In this document: positions 21,305 through 32,832 of the stretch, in pieces
Layout: each line of letters begins with the position of its first letter
Position numbering within the stretch: position 1 is the stretch's first letter
Source: Roridomyces roridus
Lineage: Eukaryota; Basidiomycota; Agaricomycetes; Agaricales; Mycenaceae
Length of the DNA: 64,000 nucleotides
Reading direction: 5' to 3'
Assembly: GCA_029378245.1 (NCBI GenBank)
Contig: JARKIF010000003.1
Location: 2,852,001 to 2,916,000 of the forward strand
Program-made: the position numbers and the translations under genes
The notes under the pieces: model-generated
Databases searched by the model: none
What the model was told of the DNA's origin: nothing
The model's input: only the letters and a program-made list of their open reading frames with translations

Positions 21305-23993
21305 TTATTCGTCGGAGGGGACTGCATGAAGAGATTCCAATCCTTCGAGAATTGCGCGCCCACGCTGGAAGTTAGGCGAGTCCGAACCGGCGTGAGATAG
21401 GTACGCAGTTAGTGTGCTGTGGATTTTTTCCCGAGCTCCTGAGTCATCCAACCACACATCCAAGGGCAGAAATACCGGAAAGGAGTCCAGAACCGTACTA
21501 GTGCCAGCATACACATCAAACATGGGGCTGGCAAGAACGGCGTCTAGAACGGCGTCTAGCAGTTGTGTGGGATCTGTTGAGTTTGCATCCCATAGACGGG
21601 CCAAACCATCCGCGAGTCGATTCTGGTAACGTTCGTGAACCCCTGCATAAATGGAATGGTTTGCCGTAATGAAATTCAGCGTTGCTGCAGCCCCGTAGGG
21701 CAGATTATTCGGCATCATCCCCAGAAATTCACCGAACTGGGCCACCAGTGCTTCTGCAACGATGTCGTGTTTCAAGTGAATTATGTCCAAGTCAATTGCG
21801 CCCAAGTCAATTGCACCATCAATGGAATCCTCCTCCTCAATAACAAGCATCGCGGGGGTTGGCAAGAATCGAGAGGTGAATTCTCCTGGGTGGTCGAAGA
21901 AATCGAAACTCCGGATGATGCGTGCTCTAAGCAAGGCGATGAGAGAAGTTCTGATTCCCGCTGAAGATAAGTCCCGGGAGTCTGACTTCTCAACGGCATT
22001 GAGCAGAGACTCGTAGATATCTGCACCAGAATGCTGACCCAGACTCAGGAGAATCACTCTCCAGAGGCATTGCAACAATTCTTGGTCGGGAGCCTTGGCA
22101 AGGACGGTCGCAAAGATGGTGTCTTGGAAGCCATAGGTGTGGAGAAGCATTTTGATGGCGGCATCTGACTTGCGGATGCATATATAATGCATGATTGTAC
22201 CAAATATTGGCACTGGACCGCCATGCAAGTCGGTTTGCGTAGGGCGCCCCATGGAACTCAATTCCGAGATCACGGAATCGACCCAGTGGACGGAATGAGT
22301 TGTCCTGTGTTCTTCACGGCAATCGAATGCAAGTCGTTGTAGTGCAGATTCGATGCTCCCGATGCAGCGATCGGTCGGGGGCCCCACGCTGGAGGTAAGG
22401 AGATCCACAGTATCCTGGTATCGGTATGAGGCGGAAGAGCCCGAGCCGACAAAAACCGAATCGGTCATGTATGAGATGAGAATTTGGCGGGGAATGCTCT
22501 TGAATTCCTCCACAAGTATCGGAATCAGCTGGCGTGAGGAGTAGGAGGTCTCGAATCGATCTAAGAGATCGTCGTTGTAAATGTGATTGCGAGCCAACGG
22601 GCCTGACTGATGAAGTAGGTATGATCTGAGAGGTCCAAGACGCCGGTCAAGGTCCGGTTCAAGATCCACTCTGCTGTCGTCCCGAGCAAGAAACTCGGAG
22701 ATTTGAGAAAGGGAACTTTTGGCCGAGCGTAGTAGGGACCATTCTACCATGGCGTTTGCAGAAATGGCATAGCCCTTGACCTCTTTGTCTCCTTCAACAG
22801 TTGAGTCGTAGAGACCCAGAAGCTGCGGATCGGTGTGTGTCAGTGCACCCGCGCTACCGAGAGCCCACAAAGCCTTGTAGTAAGTGATCCTCCGGCGTTT
22901 TGAGGCCTCAGGAAGTAGCAACCCAGTATCACAACTGCGGAAGAAATCCAGAAAGCGACGGTACATCTCCAGATCGGGATGATTCATCAAACTCTTGAAG
23001 TGGTTTCGGTACGCAAGCCGAGGCAATTTGGGACCCCAGAGAACGTCTGGGATAGCTTCGGCAAAGGGCTCGAACTCCGTCTCATCTGCCAATGATTTGA
23101 CAGTCCAGACGAGGGCCCGATAGTCGCGTTCCTGCGTGTCCTCCGTCGCCGCATGGGACATGGCTTCAACGAGAGTAACCTCGCCCTCCGTCGATATCGA
23201 GTCGTCAGCTATGCGACGCCACCTCAGAAATCTGGCGAGTCCCCTCGATACATTCCAGAACGCCTCGGAGAGCGGGGTCCTATATGGACAGTCGAGATAA
23301 AACAAGGGGAGGATTGTGAATGCTGTATACGCGATGGCGATCAAAGCCAACATGAAGGCGACCAAGCCCGCCATCGGGATATTGATTGGGATGAGGAATG
23401 CGACGAGTCCGGCGAAGAAGAGCAAGAGGGATCCATGCAGTAAAAGTGGAATGACATCCACCACTTTGTGCATATTGAATCTCCTGAGGCTGTAATACAG
23501 GAACGAAAAGATCCGGGCACGAACGCCAGGTGCAGAGCGCATGTCCGCTTTGTGGAGAAACTCGCGGGCCCATTGCTCAACGAGCGTAGCGATGAGGGCA
23601 CACGAGAGGCTGAATCCGAGACTGATAAACCAAAAGGTGTTGCAGACAAGGGACGTCGCGGGGGGACTGAACGGAAGTGCGGGGGGAGGCACCTGGAAAG
23701 TGCTCCCATTCGCAGCTGCGGCAAGCTGCTGGGAGATTTGCGAGAGCAGGTGCACCGTAGCATCTCCCGAGTCTGGGACCAGTGTCGGATAGCTTTCGAT
23801 GATAAAAGCCGTGAGAACGGCTGAGAAGAGACCAGCCTTGCGAGAACGATAGTCAGCAATTGGTAGCGTTCGAAGTAAGCTTGTGGCGTACGAATATGAG
23901 AATCCCCTCCATGTCATTCTTCCAGCTTTCGATCAAGGATTTGTCGTACTTCTCTGCTTCAGATATATACACCGACCTGCTTTTGAGGGCCAT
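21305..23993 (-). CDS. DUF6535 membrane protein, copy D, 5'-truncated (877 aa from a substitute start)
   Basis: Exons 23993-23892 and 23836-21305 with a GTACGC intron of 55 nt that splits the usual GILIF-AGLFSA motif. The four TM helices and the long helical tail are intact and open. The conserved lead is cut: SVYISEAEKYDKS is present but the AAAAKLW before it is replaced by MALKSR, which comes from inserted DNA. The missing exon parts lie 1.5 kb away at 25,490-25,696. ATG 23993 could serve as a new start; whether a transcript exists is unknown. The middle and C-terminal parts diverge strongly from copies B, C and E. Its 3' neighbour is a remnant of the seven-TM gene, not of the dioxygenase. 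Confidence 0.8.
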
Positions 23994-25489
23994 TGCGGGT
24001 GCATGGCAATCCGAGTCTGTAGGTTGAGCCTGGTGAAGTCTGTGAGTCCTGTGGACACAAGAATCTGAGGATGATAACAGCAGGTGTTGCTTCTGCTTCG
24101 TAACACATACTTATTTTCATTGCACGTGACGAGCTGAAGCCTGAGAGGATGGGGACAAGTCCTCTATATTCAAATTTCTGTTAGGTGCCGGATCCGAGGC
24201 TGACTGGAATCCCGGATAAGGACGACCGGAGTAAGAATGACCGGAACTCCGGGACGAAGGACTCCGGAGAGGGACGAAAAGTCGGAGGAGGGAGATGGAG
24301 TCCAACCGGTGACACCACAAAGACCCAGGGTGACCGGGTTCCCTACGCTACTTCCAAGGGAAGCAATCCGGACGAGACGAGAAAGGAGGAGAGGAGGGCT
24401 CGGAGCAGCCAAGGTCGATTAGACCAGGAACGTTAATATTCCAACTGCCGTACCGAGTACAAAAGGAAAGTCTTATATACTAAGTGTGAGAGATATTTGT
24501 CAAGACACTAAAATAGACTTGAGAACGGACATAACCGGCTAAGTGGATATAAGGTGATTAAGCCCGCACGGAGTGATCAAGTGGATGTCACTCTAGAGCA
24601 TGTCAGATGAATATCCTGTCAAGGTTCTTTTTTCATGTGATTAACCAAAATACCCGGTGTAGTCCGAGAAGCAGGACTCGGCCTGACAGATGGGATGGAT
24701 CCGGAGTTGGGTCAAAGGAACCGGAACTCCGGTCAAAGGAACCGGAGTCCGGAGTTTGGATGAAGTTGGAACGGGACGTAACAAATTGAGGAAGGGCAAA
24801 AGTCCGAACGAGGACCGGAGTCCGGTCAAGATTGATCCGGGATTGTTGGAGCCGGAACCGGAGTTGGGTCAAAATTGGTCCGGAGTTGGTGAGAATGGAA
24901 CGGGACGTAACAATTTCACAGTCCTTCGCCCAAAGAATCGTGGTAAGAAAGTGATACCAAAGAGCCGTATTAAGTGAGCCGAAGACCAGGAAATTGGGCG
25001 AGACGCGAGGGAGAGAGACACTTCAGAGATGCAAGCAGCAAGAGAGGCACGCAAGGCCAACGTACTTAGTAGATGTCGGTCGGATTAAATGCCAAGAATG
25101 GAAACTGGTTGAGACGAGGGAGTTGGAGCGGGCGTTTGAAAACACGACAAAGTTGTCTGCCGCAGGTGCAGTACAACAGTCGATGCGTGGTGGTCAAGTG
25201 GTGGTGGGAAGCAATGAGGCGTGCCTGTCAAGGGCATCGGCTGTCAAACAGATGTCCGTTCCCGCGTCCGCCTCGCCGTCGGCAAATATGTCAATAACAC
25301 GGAGGCCGGCGATGTCCAAGGCGTAAGAGTAATTGACTAAGAGTGGACCAAACACCCTCAGAATTACCTTATAAGGAATTTGTAACATTTCCAAACAAGT
25401 AGGGCTCAAAGATGTCATCGAAAAAATGGGACCCCACTCTGGCGGGAAACGGGCCGATAAGACCGAGCTTAAAAATAAATTTTTAAGAC
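23981..25489. mobile_element. 1.5 kb insertion splitting DUF6535 copy D
   Basis: The break is placed between codons KLW (25,490 side) and SVYISE (23,980 side), contiguous in the other copies; GGT is found at both edges on the minus strand. The insert is rich in 'ccggaactccgg'-type units (24,240-24,870). It holds two copies of 'ggaacgggacgtaaca' (about 24,767 and 24,897), which on the other strand begin TGTTACGTCCCG, the look of an LTR end. No transposase or pol frame was recognised. Insertion is well supported by the gene comparison; the LTR identity is only a guess. Confidence 0.6.
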
Positions 25490-25696
25490 TCGGAACCAAA
25501 GTTTGGCCGCTGCAGCTTCTTCAACGGGGTCGATAAAGGTCTTTGTACCTGGTGAGGATCCTTAGTCTGGCATAGGCGTACATAGCCGTGGACGCACTTT
25601 GGTCCCCATGATGTTCTTCTCGAGGTCAGATTTGAGGGGCGATGGGGTCGGGCAGAGTATCGAGCGATTCAACGATGCCGCCGAAGGAGTTGCCAT
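25490..25696 (-). pseudogene. Detached 5' exons of DUF6535 copy D
   Basis: ATG 25696 opens an exon like exon 1 of copy C (MATPSAASLNRS..., ending before a GTGCGT donor at 25,597). A CAG acceptor lies before 25,548, and the next exon stops at the KLW codons. One base is missing near the end of exon 1 compared with copy C (17,779-17,800), which shifts the frame. So the gene was damaged both by the insertion and by a small deletion. Confidence 0.75.
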
Positions 25697-26100
25697 GGAC
25701 GAAACGCTCTCAGAAGGTGCCTTAAATCTTGATTGGCCTCATGCACAAGCAGCACGAAACAGACATGAGGAATGTAATGCTTTCAGAAGGCGTGGCCTGA
25801 CGGACGCCACCGACCGGGTCGAGCGCCTGAACGCCACCGACTGGTTCGAGAGACTGGGCGCCGGCGAGGGGGTCGGGCCCTTAGGGTATCGAGCGACCTA
25901 AACGATGCCGCCGAAGGAGTTGCCATGAAAGAAACACTCTCAGAAGGTGCCTCAAATGTTGATTGGCCCCATGCACAAGCAGCACGAAACAGACATGAGG
26001 AATGTAATGCTTTCAGAAGGCCTCGCGGACGCCACCACCGACCGGGTCGAGACTCAGCGCCGGCGAGGGGATCGGGCCCCTAGGGTATCGAGCGACCGGG
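25655..26100. repeat. Tandem duplication of about 230 bp
   Basis: Two units, about 25,655-25,888 and 25,889-26,100, share 'gatgccgccgaaggagttgc', a block from 'catgcacaagcagcacgaaa' through 'atgctttcagaagg', and 'ggcgccggcgaggg'-like ends. The first unit includes the start codon of the detached DUF6535 exon; the second repeats it. Short 'gacgccaccgaccgggtcga' subrepeats also occur, related to the SRRSTPS-coding repeat in copy C (17,832-17,888). Confidence 0.85.
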
Positions 26101-26883
26101 ATTGAACAGGTATACACTATAATACGGGTATGGGCATGAGCATTGGCGCTCGGCGAGTCAACGAAGCGATGTTGGCACGTGACCTCAGCCTCACGGACGC
26201 ACTAGCATGCTAGCGCGCCGTGGGTGACCCTCGAGGATATCCACCATGAGAATCCACTCGCTCTTCTTTTTCCTGGCCAAAGCACGCCGGCGGTGCGTAC
26301 GGCGTGAAGCTCTCCACGAAAGGAGATGGGGCCTATGGTGCCTTGGAGGGAAAGGCGGAGCTGGCGCGACACGTTGTGGTCACTGGCAAGAACAGCAGCG
26401 CCCGAAGGAGGGTGTCTTCATCAGCAGCGTCTGGGCATCATTATTCCCAAGAGTCGCGATCGGTGGCATCCAAAGAGCCCCGAGAAGACGCAAGATCACC
26501 CGCGGCCCACGGAGGACCTCACGCCAACAGGCTGCCGCCGAGAAGGGTGGTAGAACAACGGATGTGTGCCGCTCCCTCCATCACCATCTACCAAGCGGTG
26601 ACGACCCGCGGTCATCCAAGCCGCGCTTGGCGCTCCCGTGAGGCGTGTCGACGACAGAAAGGCGGATGAGGTAGTGGAGGACGCACCGCGGATTGACATC
26701 GCACTGGATAGCGAAGGTAGGGCGTTTTGGCAGGTCTTGCTGGACGCCCATTGAGGATCAGTGACGGGCAACGAAGAGCGTAGGACAGTAAGAGAAGAGA
26801 GAGAAAGACAGTGAGACGTGCGGAGACGGCGGATAGCGAGTTGCAAGGGAATGGAGGAGGGAGGTAGAGACGTACGTACGCAC

Positions 26884-26931
26884 CTCTGCTTGAGTCCCAA
26901 TCCTCTCTCTGGATGACGCTGGGCATGCCGC
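26884..26931 (-). other. Candidate conserved 48-nt exon, copy 2
   Basis: Same borders as copy 1 (CTGCAG on one side, GTGCGTACG donor on the other). The contained frame opens MPSVIQREDWDSS. It lies 1.2 kb ahead of the detached DUF6535 exon. Confidence 0.45.
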
Positions 26932-27361
26932 CTGCAGATTATATCAGTGTATCCAGTATATAAGTAGCGGGTGAGGACGTAAAAAAAGCAAGCACGCGGA
27001 CACGTCCCGCTGTGTAGACGGCGGGTGGCCGCGGTAGCACGCTAGAGCGGAAGACAGATGGCACGGAGTGACCAAAGCCCTGCTTTCGAGGACGCGATAG
27101 ATGTGTCGCCTGCGAATCGCATCAGCATGACTGAAAACCCAAGGGCTGTGGGCAAAGACGGGCTCGGGACTGAGACCATACTTAATGGGTCAAGGCCGAG
27201 CGATGAGTGCGGGTCCCCGCGCTACATGTAGCTGCGAGAGGCGGTGGCTGGCATCTGAGTCGGAGGCGTCACCAGCTTGTGCTCGGCCCATGTCCCTGGG
27301 GAATTCAGAGACCTGGTTGTCGAGCCACCACCAAACCTACCAGTCTGACAGCATCTCGTCT

Positions 27362-27720
27362 TCAGCCGTTCTCCATGGCAGGTGTCTCATCGGCAGGCTT
27401 GTCTGAAGCGTCGGAAACGTGGACCGCATACTCCTGGGATGAGAAGAGTCAGTCCATCACCTCTGGCCCTCAAAAAAACAAAGGCGAGCACGCACCTTGC
27501 GCGGCCTTTTATCAATCTTTTCTCCTCCCGTTGCCACCGAAGCCCATAGACTGCAGAGATCCTGCATGAAAGCAATGCAGCGGAGGCCTTGAACGGACGG
27601 CGTCGCAGTCGGATTGTTTGAGGCCGAAATTGCTCGGAAGAGGCAGTCGCGCCCATTGTCGGCACGCCTCGATTTGTCGTTGCTGATCAATTGATCTGCC
27701 TCCTCCGAACAAATGCCCAA
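27362..27720 (-). pseudogene. Unrecognised two-exon coding fragment, copy 1
   Basis: Minus-strand exon down to 27496 encodes ...CLFRAISASNNPTATPSVQG... and ends KIDKRPRK at a GTGCGT donor. A CAG acceptor at 27,434-27,436 leads to 27433-27362, encoding EYAVHVSDASDKPADETPAM and a few more residues before a stop. Frame, splice sites and stop agree. No ATG is found at the 5' side, so this is the 3' end of a longer gene. I do not recognise the family. A second copy at 32,833-33,170 has a frameshift; a shorter trace is at 14,111-14,250. Confidence 0.45.
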
Positions 27721-28202
27721 ATTAGGCTCGAACTTAATCCAGCCTTTCTATGAGCAAGTGTCGATAGTCGACAGTTTCCTAGACGGATAGATTCCGGTCT
27801 ATACCCAAATACTCCTGCATGCCTTCCCCGGAGCTTTCAAACACGTCTACGTAATCCACCTTGCGGAATACATATGCCGGCCCCGCGGCCCCCGCCCGCA
27901 AAGCAGTCGTTTCAAGCTTTGGGATTCGCTCAAGTTCCCTCGATCTCCTGGCCCATCATCCGCTAAGAACTCCTCCCTCTCTTCAACACGGCTCCGTCGA
28001 GGCCTGTTCTCTGACGACATACGATCTCGAGCTGCATCGCCTCCAGTTTGCTTCTCGACAAAATACTTATTAGCCCCGTTTCTGCGACAAGGCACCAATA
28101 CGGATGAGCTGACGCGGAGACATCCTTGGCACAGAATTCCTCGATCAACCACAGTTTTGCATCGCATCAACACTACACTAGTGCCGATCTGTGCGTTCTC
28201 CG

Positions 28203-28250
28203 ATGTCGAGTGTATGCGGGACGAGTTCGAGGCATTTTGGTAGGATTGAA
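28203..28250 (+). pseudogene. Isolated F-box terminal exon
   Basis: 'gatgtcgagtgtatgcggga' and the following FEAFW codons match the last exon of the mini F-box gene (14,463-14,505), then a TAG. The flank onward (to about 28,340) also follows 14,512-14,610, so this locus and the copy-C locus share a common ancestor block. Confidence 0.7.
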
Positions 28251-28344
28251 TTGGGGGGATAGTTCGTCATTTTTGTTGGTTCACTAATGGGAATGTATAT
28301 TTCTCAGAATCCAGCCTCTCTGGATGTAAATGAGTCCAACTCGT

Positions 28345-28631
28345 CGGACGAGTGCGTTTTCTTCCTTCGTTACTTTCGATTCCGCATGTGACGCGGACAT
28401 TCAAACGCCCTATTCCCTCAATCGTTCACCGCACGATCAACCGCAGTGGCGTCCGGCGGTACTCGATCCCGCTCTTTTTCGGTAATCGGCTCGAGGTGCG
28501 CGTTTTCATTGCATCCATTTCAGTTTGAACTCTTGGTGAGACGTGGACGGGTATAGTGGATCCTGTGTTTCCCCCCAGCGCACGGTAAAGTACGTGTCAA
28601 GGCGAGGTTGAATATGCCTTACGGGTATTAG
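28345..28631 (+). pseudogene. 3' fragment of the 2OG dioxygenase gene, copy 3
   Basis: Matches dioxygenase exons 10-11 and adjoining introns ('gcacgatcaaccgcag', 'ggcgtccggcggtactcgat', 'ctcgaggtgcg', ending 'gggtattag'). It is more degraded than copy 2, with deletions before and inside the terminal exon. It lies 79 bp from the convergent DUF6535 copy E. Confidence 0.8.
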
Positions 28632-28710
28632 GCTGGATCGGAAGAGTGAGTGAATCAAGGGGTTCTGATTTAAAGTAACTACACAATTTTACCTAGGCAA
28701 CAAAGCTATT

Positions 28711-31415
28711 CTAACTAATCTCTTGTTCGGAAGTGACTGCATGAAGAGATTTCAATCCTGCAAGAATTGCTCGAACGCGCGGTAAACCGGGTGAGTTGTC
28801 GGTATGAGACGGGTGAATTGCGTATGCGTTCAAGGTGTTCTGGATCTTCACCCGTGCGTGTGGGTGGTTCAACCACGCAACCAATGGACGACTGTATGTA
28901 TAGAACCCAGGGTATGACGCAGTCGTACGAGTGCCAGCATACAAATCAAACATGGGGCTGGAAAGAACTGCGTTTAGCAGCTCTCCATGTGTCGCGCTTG
29001 CATCATCCCAGATGCGTGCCAGACCATCTGCCAGGCGATTCTGGTGGTGTTTGTGGACCCCTGCGCAGATGAAAATGAAATTCCCCATGAACTTGATCGT
29101 TTCTGCAGGCCTGTATGGCAGTGAAACCAGCGGCATCTCTGCCAAAAATTCACCCAGATGGGCAACTAGTGCTTCGGCAATAATGGAGTTAATGTCATTG
29201 GGCTGTATGGCCGTGTCTGCCGGCAAGAGTCTCGATGTGATTCGTACGTCGGGACCATAATACTGGTTGTTGAGGGCCTCAAGTATTTGTCCCTTGAGTA
29301 CGGCAATGACAGAAATTCGGAGGGACATCGTGACCGCTGAAGAGGCCCAGCCTGACTTCTCGACGGCATCGAGAACGGATTCGTATTTCGCCGTCTCATA
29401 AAGCGCCCCACTAAGAACAACCACCTTCCACAGGGAGCACAGCACCGCTTCGCCAGGATACTCCGCGATGGCAGCTGGGTAACCTAGCAAAAGTGTTTCA
29501 TCATTTCCATCTTGAAGCAGCATTTGGATGGCCGCATCCGATGTGCGTATGGAGATATGATTGATGATTGCGGGACTCCGTGTCACTGTAGGATTGGATT
29601 GTGGTAGCCAGAGCATGGAACACAATTTCAAGAGGATTGAATCCACCCATTCCACGGAATCAGCTGTCTCCATTACAGCGCGACGATTGGAATCAGATAT
29701 GATGTCTGATATTGCTTCCTCGATGTCCTCAATGCAGCGTTGGGTTGGAGGCACTGTAGTGGAGTCAAGGATGTGCAAAGTTTCTTGATATCGGTGTGGA
29801 AGGAAACCCAGGTCAGCTGAATCCATCATGTATGAGATGAGATGTCGGCGGGGTTTGGTGGCAAGGCTCTCGAGTTCCTTGACAAATAATGGGATAATCG
29901 CCTCAGGATTGGTTCCAGTCAAGGAAAAAAAACCACGGTACTCCATCAAAGATACAAGTGTCAAATTGTGGGAGAGCGGGCCCGAACGATGCAGCAGGTA
30001 TGATCGGAGAGGCTCTCTGAGGGCCCTAGTAAGTTCAATTTGGGTGTGGGCATTAACCCAGACAAGAGATTCGAGAAGTTTGGCGAGGGGAGTTTGGGCA
30101 GAGCATAAGAGGGACCATTGTAACATGGCGTTTGCGGAGATGAAATAGCTCTTCATATCCGTTTCCTTTTCCACAGATGGGTCGAACAGCCCCAGAAGCT
30201 GCAGGTCAGTGAATTCCAGTGCACCAACACTGCAGAGGGCCCACAGAGCCTTGTAGCAGGTGATTCGCCGTCGTTTCGACGCCTCCGGAAGCAGTAGCCC
30301 GGCATCACAGCTGCGAAAGAGATCCCGCAAACGACGATGCATCTCCAACTCTGGATGATTCATGAGGGCTTTCAAATGGTCTCGGTATCCGGACCGGGGA
30401 GATTTGGGACCCCAGAGAACGTCTGGGATAGCCTCAGCAAAGGGCTCAAACTCGGTCTCATCTGCCAAAGATTTGACAGTCCAGACGAGAGCCCCATAGT
30501 CGCGTTCATCGGTATGATCCCTGGCCGCATGTGAAATAGCCTCTACAAGAGTTCTCTCTGTGTTATGAGCAGCAACGGCTGACTCGCTGTCAACGGGTGC
30601 ACGCCTCCGCCCCAGAGATCTCGTGATTCCCCTCGATACACTCCAGAAAGTCTCGGAGAGCGGGGTGCGGTAGGGGCAGTTGAGATAGCGCAAGGGAAGG
30701 ATGGTAAGCGCCGAATACACGATGGTGATGCAAGCCAGCATAAAGGCGGCTACAACAGCCATCGGGATATTGATGGGGATGAGGAATGCGGCTAGGCCAG
30801 CGAAGAAGAAGAGGAGTGACATGTGTAGCAAGAGTGGAATGACGTCCACCACTCTGTGCATGCTGAATTCCTTGAGGCCGTGATACAGGAAAGAAAAGAT
30901 GCGGGCGCGAATGCTGGGCGCCGGGCGCATATTGGCTTTATGGAAGAAGTCCCTGGCCCACTGCTCAACCAGCGTTGCGATGAGGGCGCACGAGAGACTG
31001 AGGCCGAGACTGATAAACCAAAAGGTGTTGCAGGCAAGGGATGCCGCTGACGGATTGAATGGTGGCTCTGGTGCAGGCATATGGAAAGTGCTTCCATTCG
31101 CCGCAGCCGCTAGCTGTTGAGAAATCTGAGCCAGGAGCTGGACCGTAGCATCTGCTGGGTCTGGAACCAGGGTGGGATAGCTTTCTACGATGAAAGCTGT
31201 CAAAGTGGCTGAGAAGAGACCAGCCTTGCGAGAAGGATAGTCAGTCACTCGTCACAAGCACAGAGAGTCATACTTACGAAGATGAGAATCCCCTCCATGT
31301 CATTCGTCCAACTCTCGAGTAAGGATTTGTCATATCTTTCCGCCTCCGAGATGTACACAGACCAAAGCTTGGCGGCAGCAGCTTCTCCATTGGGGTCTGT
31401 CCTGGCTAGTTTCAT
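28711..31415 (-). CDS. DUF6535 membrane protein, copy E, 883 aa
   Basis: Exons 31415-31278 (46 codons, MKLARTDPNGEAAAAKLWSV...) and 31224-28711; the GTAAGT intron of 53 nt splits GILIF-AGLFSA. Four TM helices and the long helical cytosolic tail are open throughout. The 5' half is closest to copy B (ANMRPAPSIRARIF, FSMHRVVDV). The linker after TM4 carries an insertion (VDSESAVAAHNTERT). The part between LRSYLLHRSGPL and SADLGF is unique, as in every copy. The upstream spacer is copy 3 of the repeat and contains the 48-nt candidate exon about 1 kb ahead of the start. Function unknown. Confidence 0.88.
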
Positions 31416-32372
31416 GGAGCTGAGGTGAAGATGATCAGGTCGGGAAGTGCGAGTATATCAGGTCCTGGCTCTGCGTCGGACACGAGGGAAACATGAGGAA
31501 AACACTCTTAGAAGGTGTGAGGCGCACGAGCCATCAATCTAAGTAAAGAGAGCACGAGAAGAGGATAAAAAAAGCCACTATTTTGGAGAACGGAGATATA
31601 CGCTATGATTTGTAGATTCAATAGGTATCCGACTCGCTCGTGGTCTCGGCAATGGCAACCGAGAGCATTGTCACGCAGCTGGCAACCAACAGGCACCCAG
31701 CGCCGCCGAAGGACGGCATCCTCCCCATCAGCGCCGTCTGGGGGTCATTCCCGAGACTCGCGATCGGTGGCATCCAAAAAGCTCCGAGATCAGCCAGCTC
31801 AGACGCAAGCCCACCCGCGACCCACGGAGGACCTCACGCCAACAGGCTGCCACCGCCTTCATCGATCATCCGAGAAGCATGGTAGAGCAAAAGAATCGGG
31901 CGCAAAGGTCCTCCCTCACAACACCGACCAAGCGGTGAAGGCCTGCGGTCATCCAGCGCCCCGCTGGGCAGTCCCCGACAACGACAGAAATACGGATGGA
32001 GAAGTGGAGAATGCACCGCGGATTGGCATTACGCTGGATAGCGAAGGTGACAAATCCCATCGAGGATCAGTGACGGGAAACGAAAAGCGTAGGACGGTGG
32101 GACAAGAGGGACAAAGCCGGTGAAAGGTGCAATCAGGGAGAGGCGTACGCGCCTCTGCTTTGGTCCCACCCAATCCTCTCTGTCGACGATCAAAATGCGG
32201 ATAAATAGGTAGAGGACGCACCACGGATTGGCATGGCACTCGAGCGAAAGTACGGTGCTTTTGAAGGCCTTGCTTGACGGACCCTATCAAGGATGAGTGA
32301 CGGGGAACGAAGAGTGACAGAAGAGAGATAAAGACGGTGACGGAGGATAGCGAGCTGCAGGTGAAGGGAAGC

Positions 32373-32390
32373 AGAGAGAGAGAGAGAGAG
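32373..32390. repeat. (AG)n microsatellite
   Basis: Nine AG dinucleotides in a row inside the spacer repeat. The other two copies lack the expansion. Confidence 0.9.
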
Positions 32391-32400
32391 GCGTACACAC

Positions 32401-32448
32401 CTTGGCTTGGGTCCCAATCCTCTCTCTGGATGACGCTGGGCATGCCGC
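32401..32448 (-). other. Candidate conserved 48-nt exon, copy 3
   Basis: Bounded by CTGCAG and a GTGTGTACG donor; frame opens MPSVIQREDWDPSQ. It lies about 1.0 kb upstream of DUF6535 copy E on the same strand. See the other two copies. Confidence 0.45.
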
Positions 32449-32832
32449 CTGCAGATCGTATCAGTATATAGCATGGATATATAAAGAAGCAAGCACGCGG
32501 ACGCGTCCCGCTGAGTAGACGGCGGGTGGCCGCGGTTTGGCCCCGGTAGCGCGTTGGAGCGGAAGACAGATGGCACGTAGTGACCAAAGCACACGCGTCG
32601 GTCTTCCCGATCGAGCGAGGATGACGCCCGAGGTCAACGCAGACCTCGACCATCCGCAAGATGGCGAGCAGAATGCCATCGTCCGAAAGATAATGGTAAG
32701 GCGGTGGGTGGCATCCGACTCGGACTGACTCGGAGGCGTCGCCAGCTGGTCCTCAGCCCATGGCCCTGGGGAATTTAGAAAGCCGGTTGTCGAGCCACCA
32801 CCAAACCTACCAGTCTGACAGGATCTCGTCTT

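Larger units (their letters stand above)
26110..28130. repeat. Segmental duplication, unit at 26-28 kb
   Basis: Parallels 31,600-33,800 over most of its length: the spacer repeat (26,110-27,060), the block with 'tcgagccaccaccaaaccta' (27,320 versus 32,790), the small minus-strand coding fragment (27,362-27,720), and 27,820-28,130 ('tttctgcgacaaggcaccaa'). The first part also matches copy 1 at 18,061-18,800. Confidence 0.8.

Noticed and set aside
24690..24977. 95-codon frame rich in Gly/Thr/Lys
   Set aside because: Made of 'ccgga'-type repeats in the inserted element; not protein-like.
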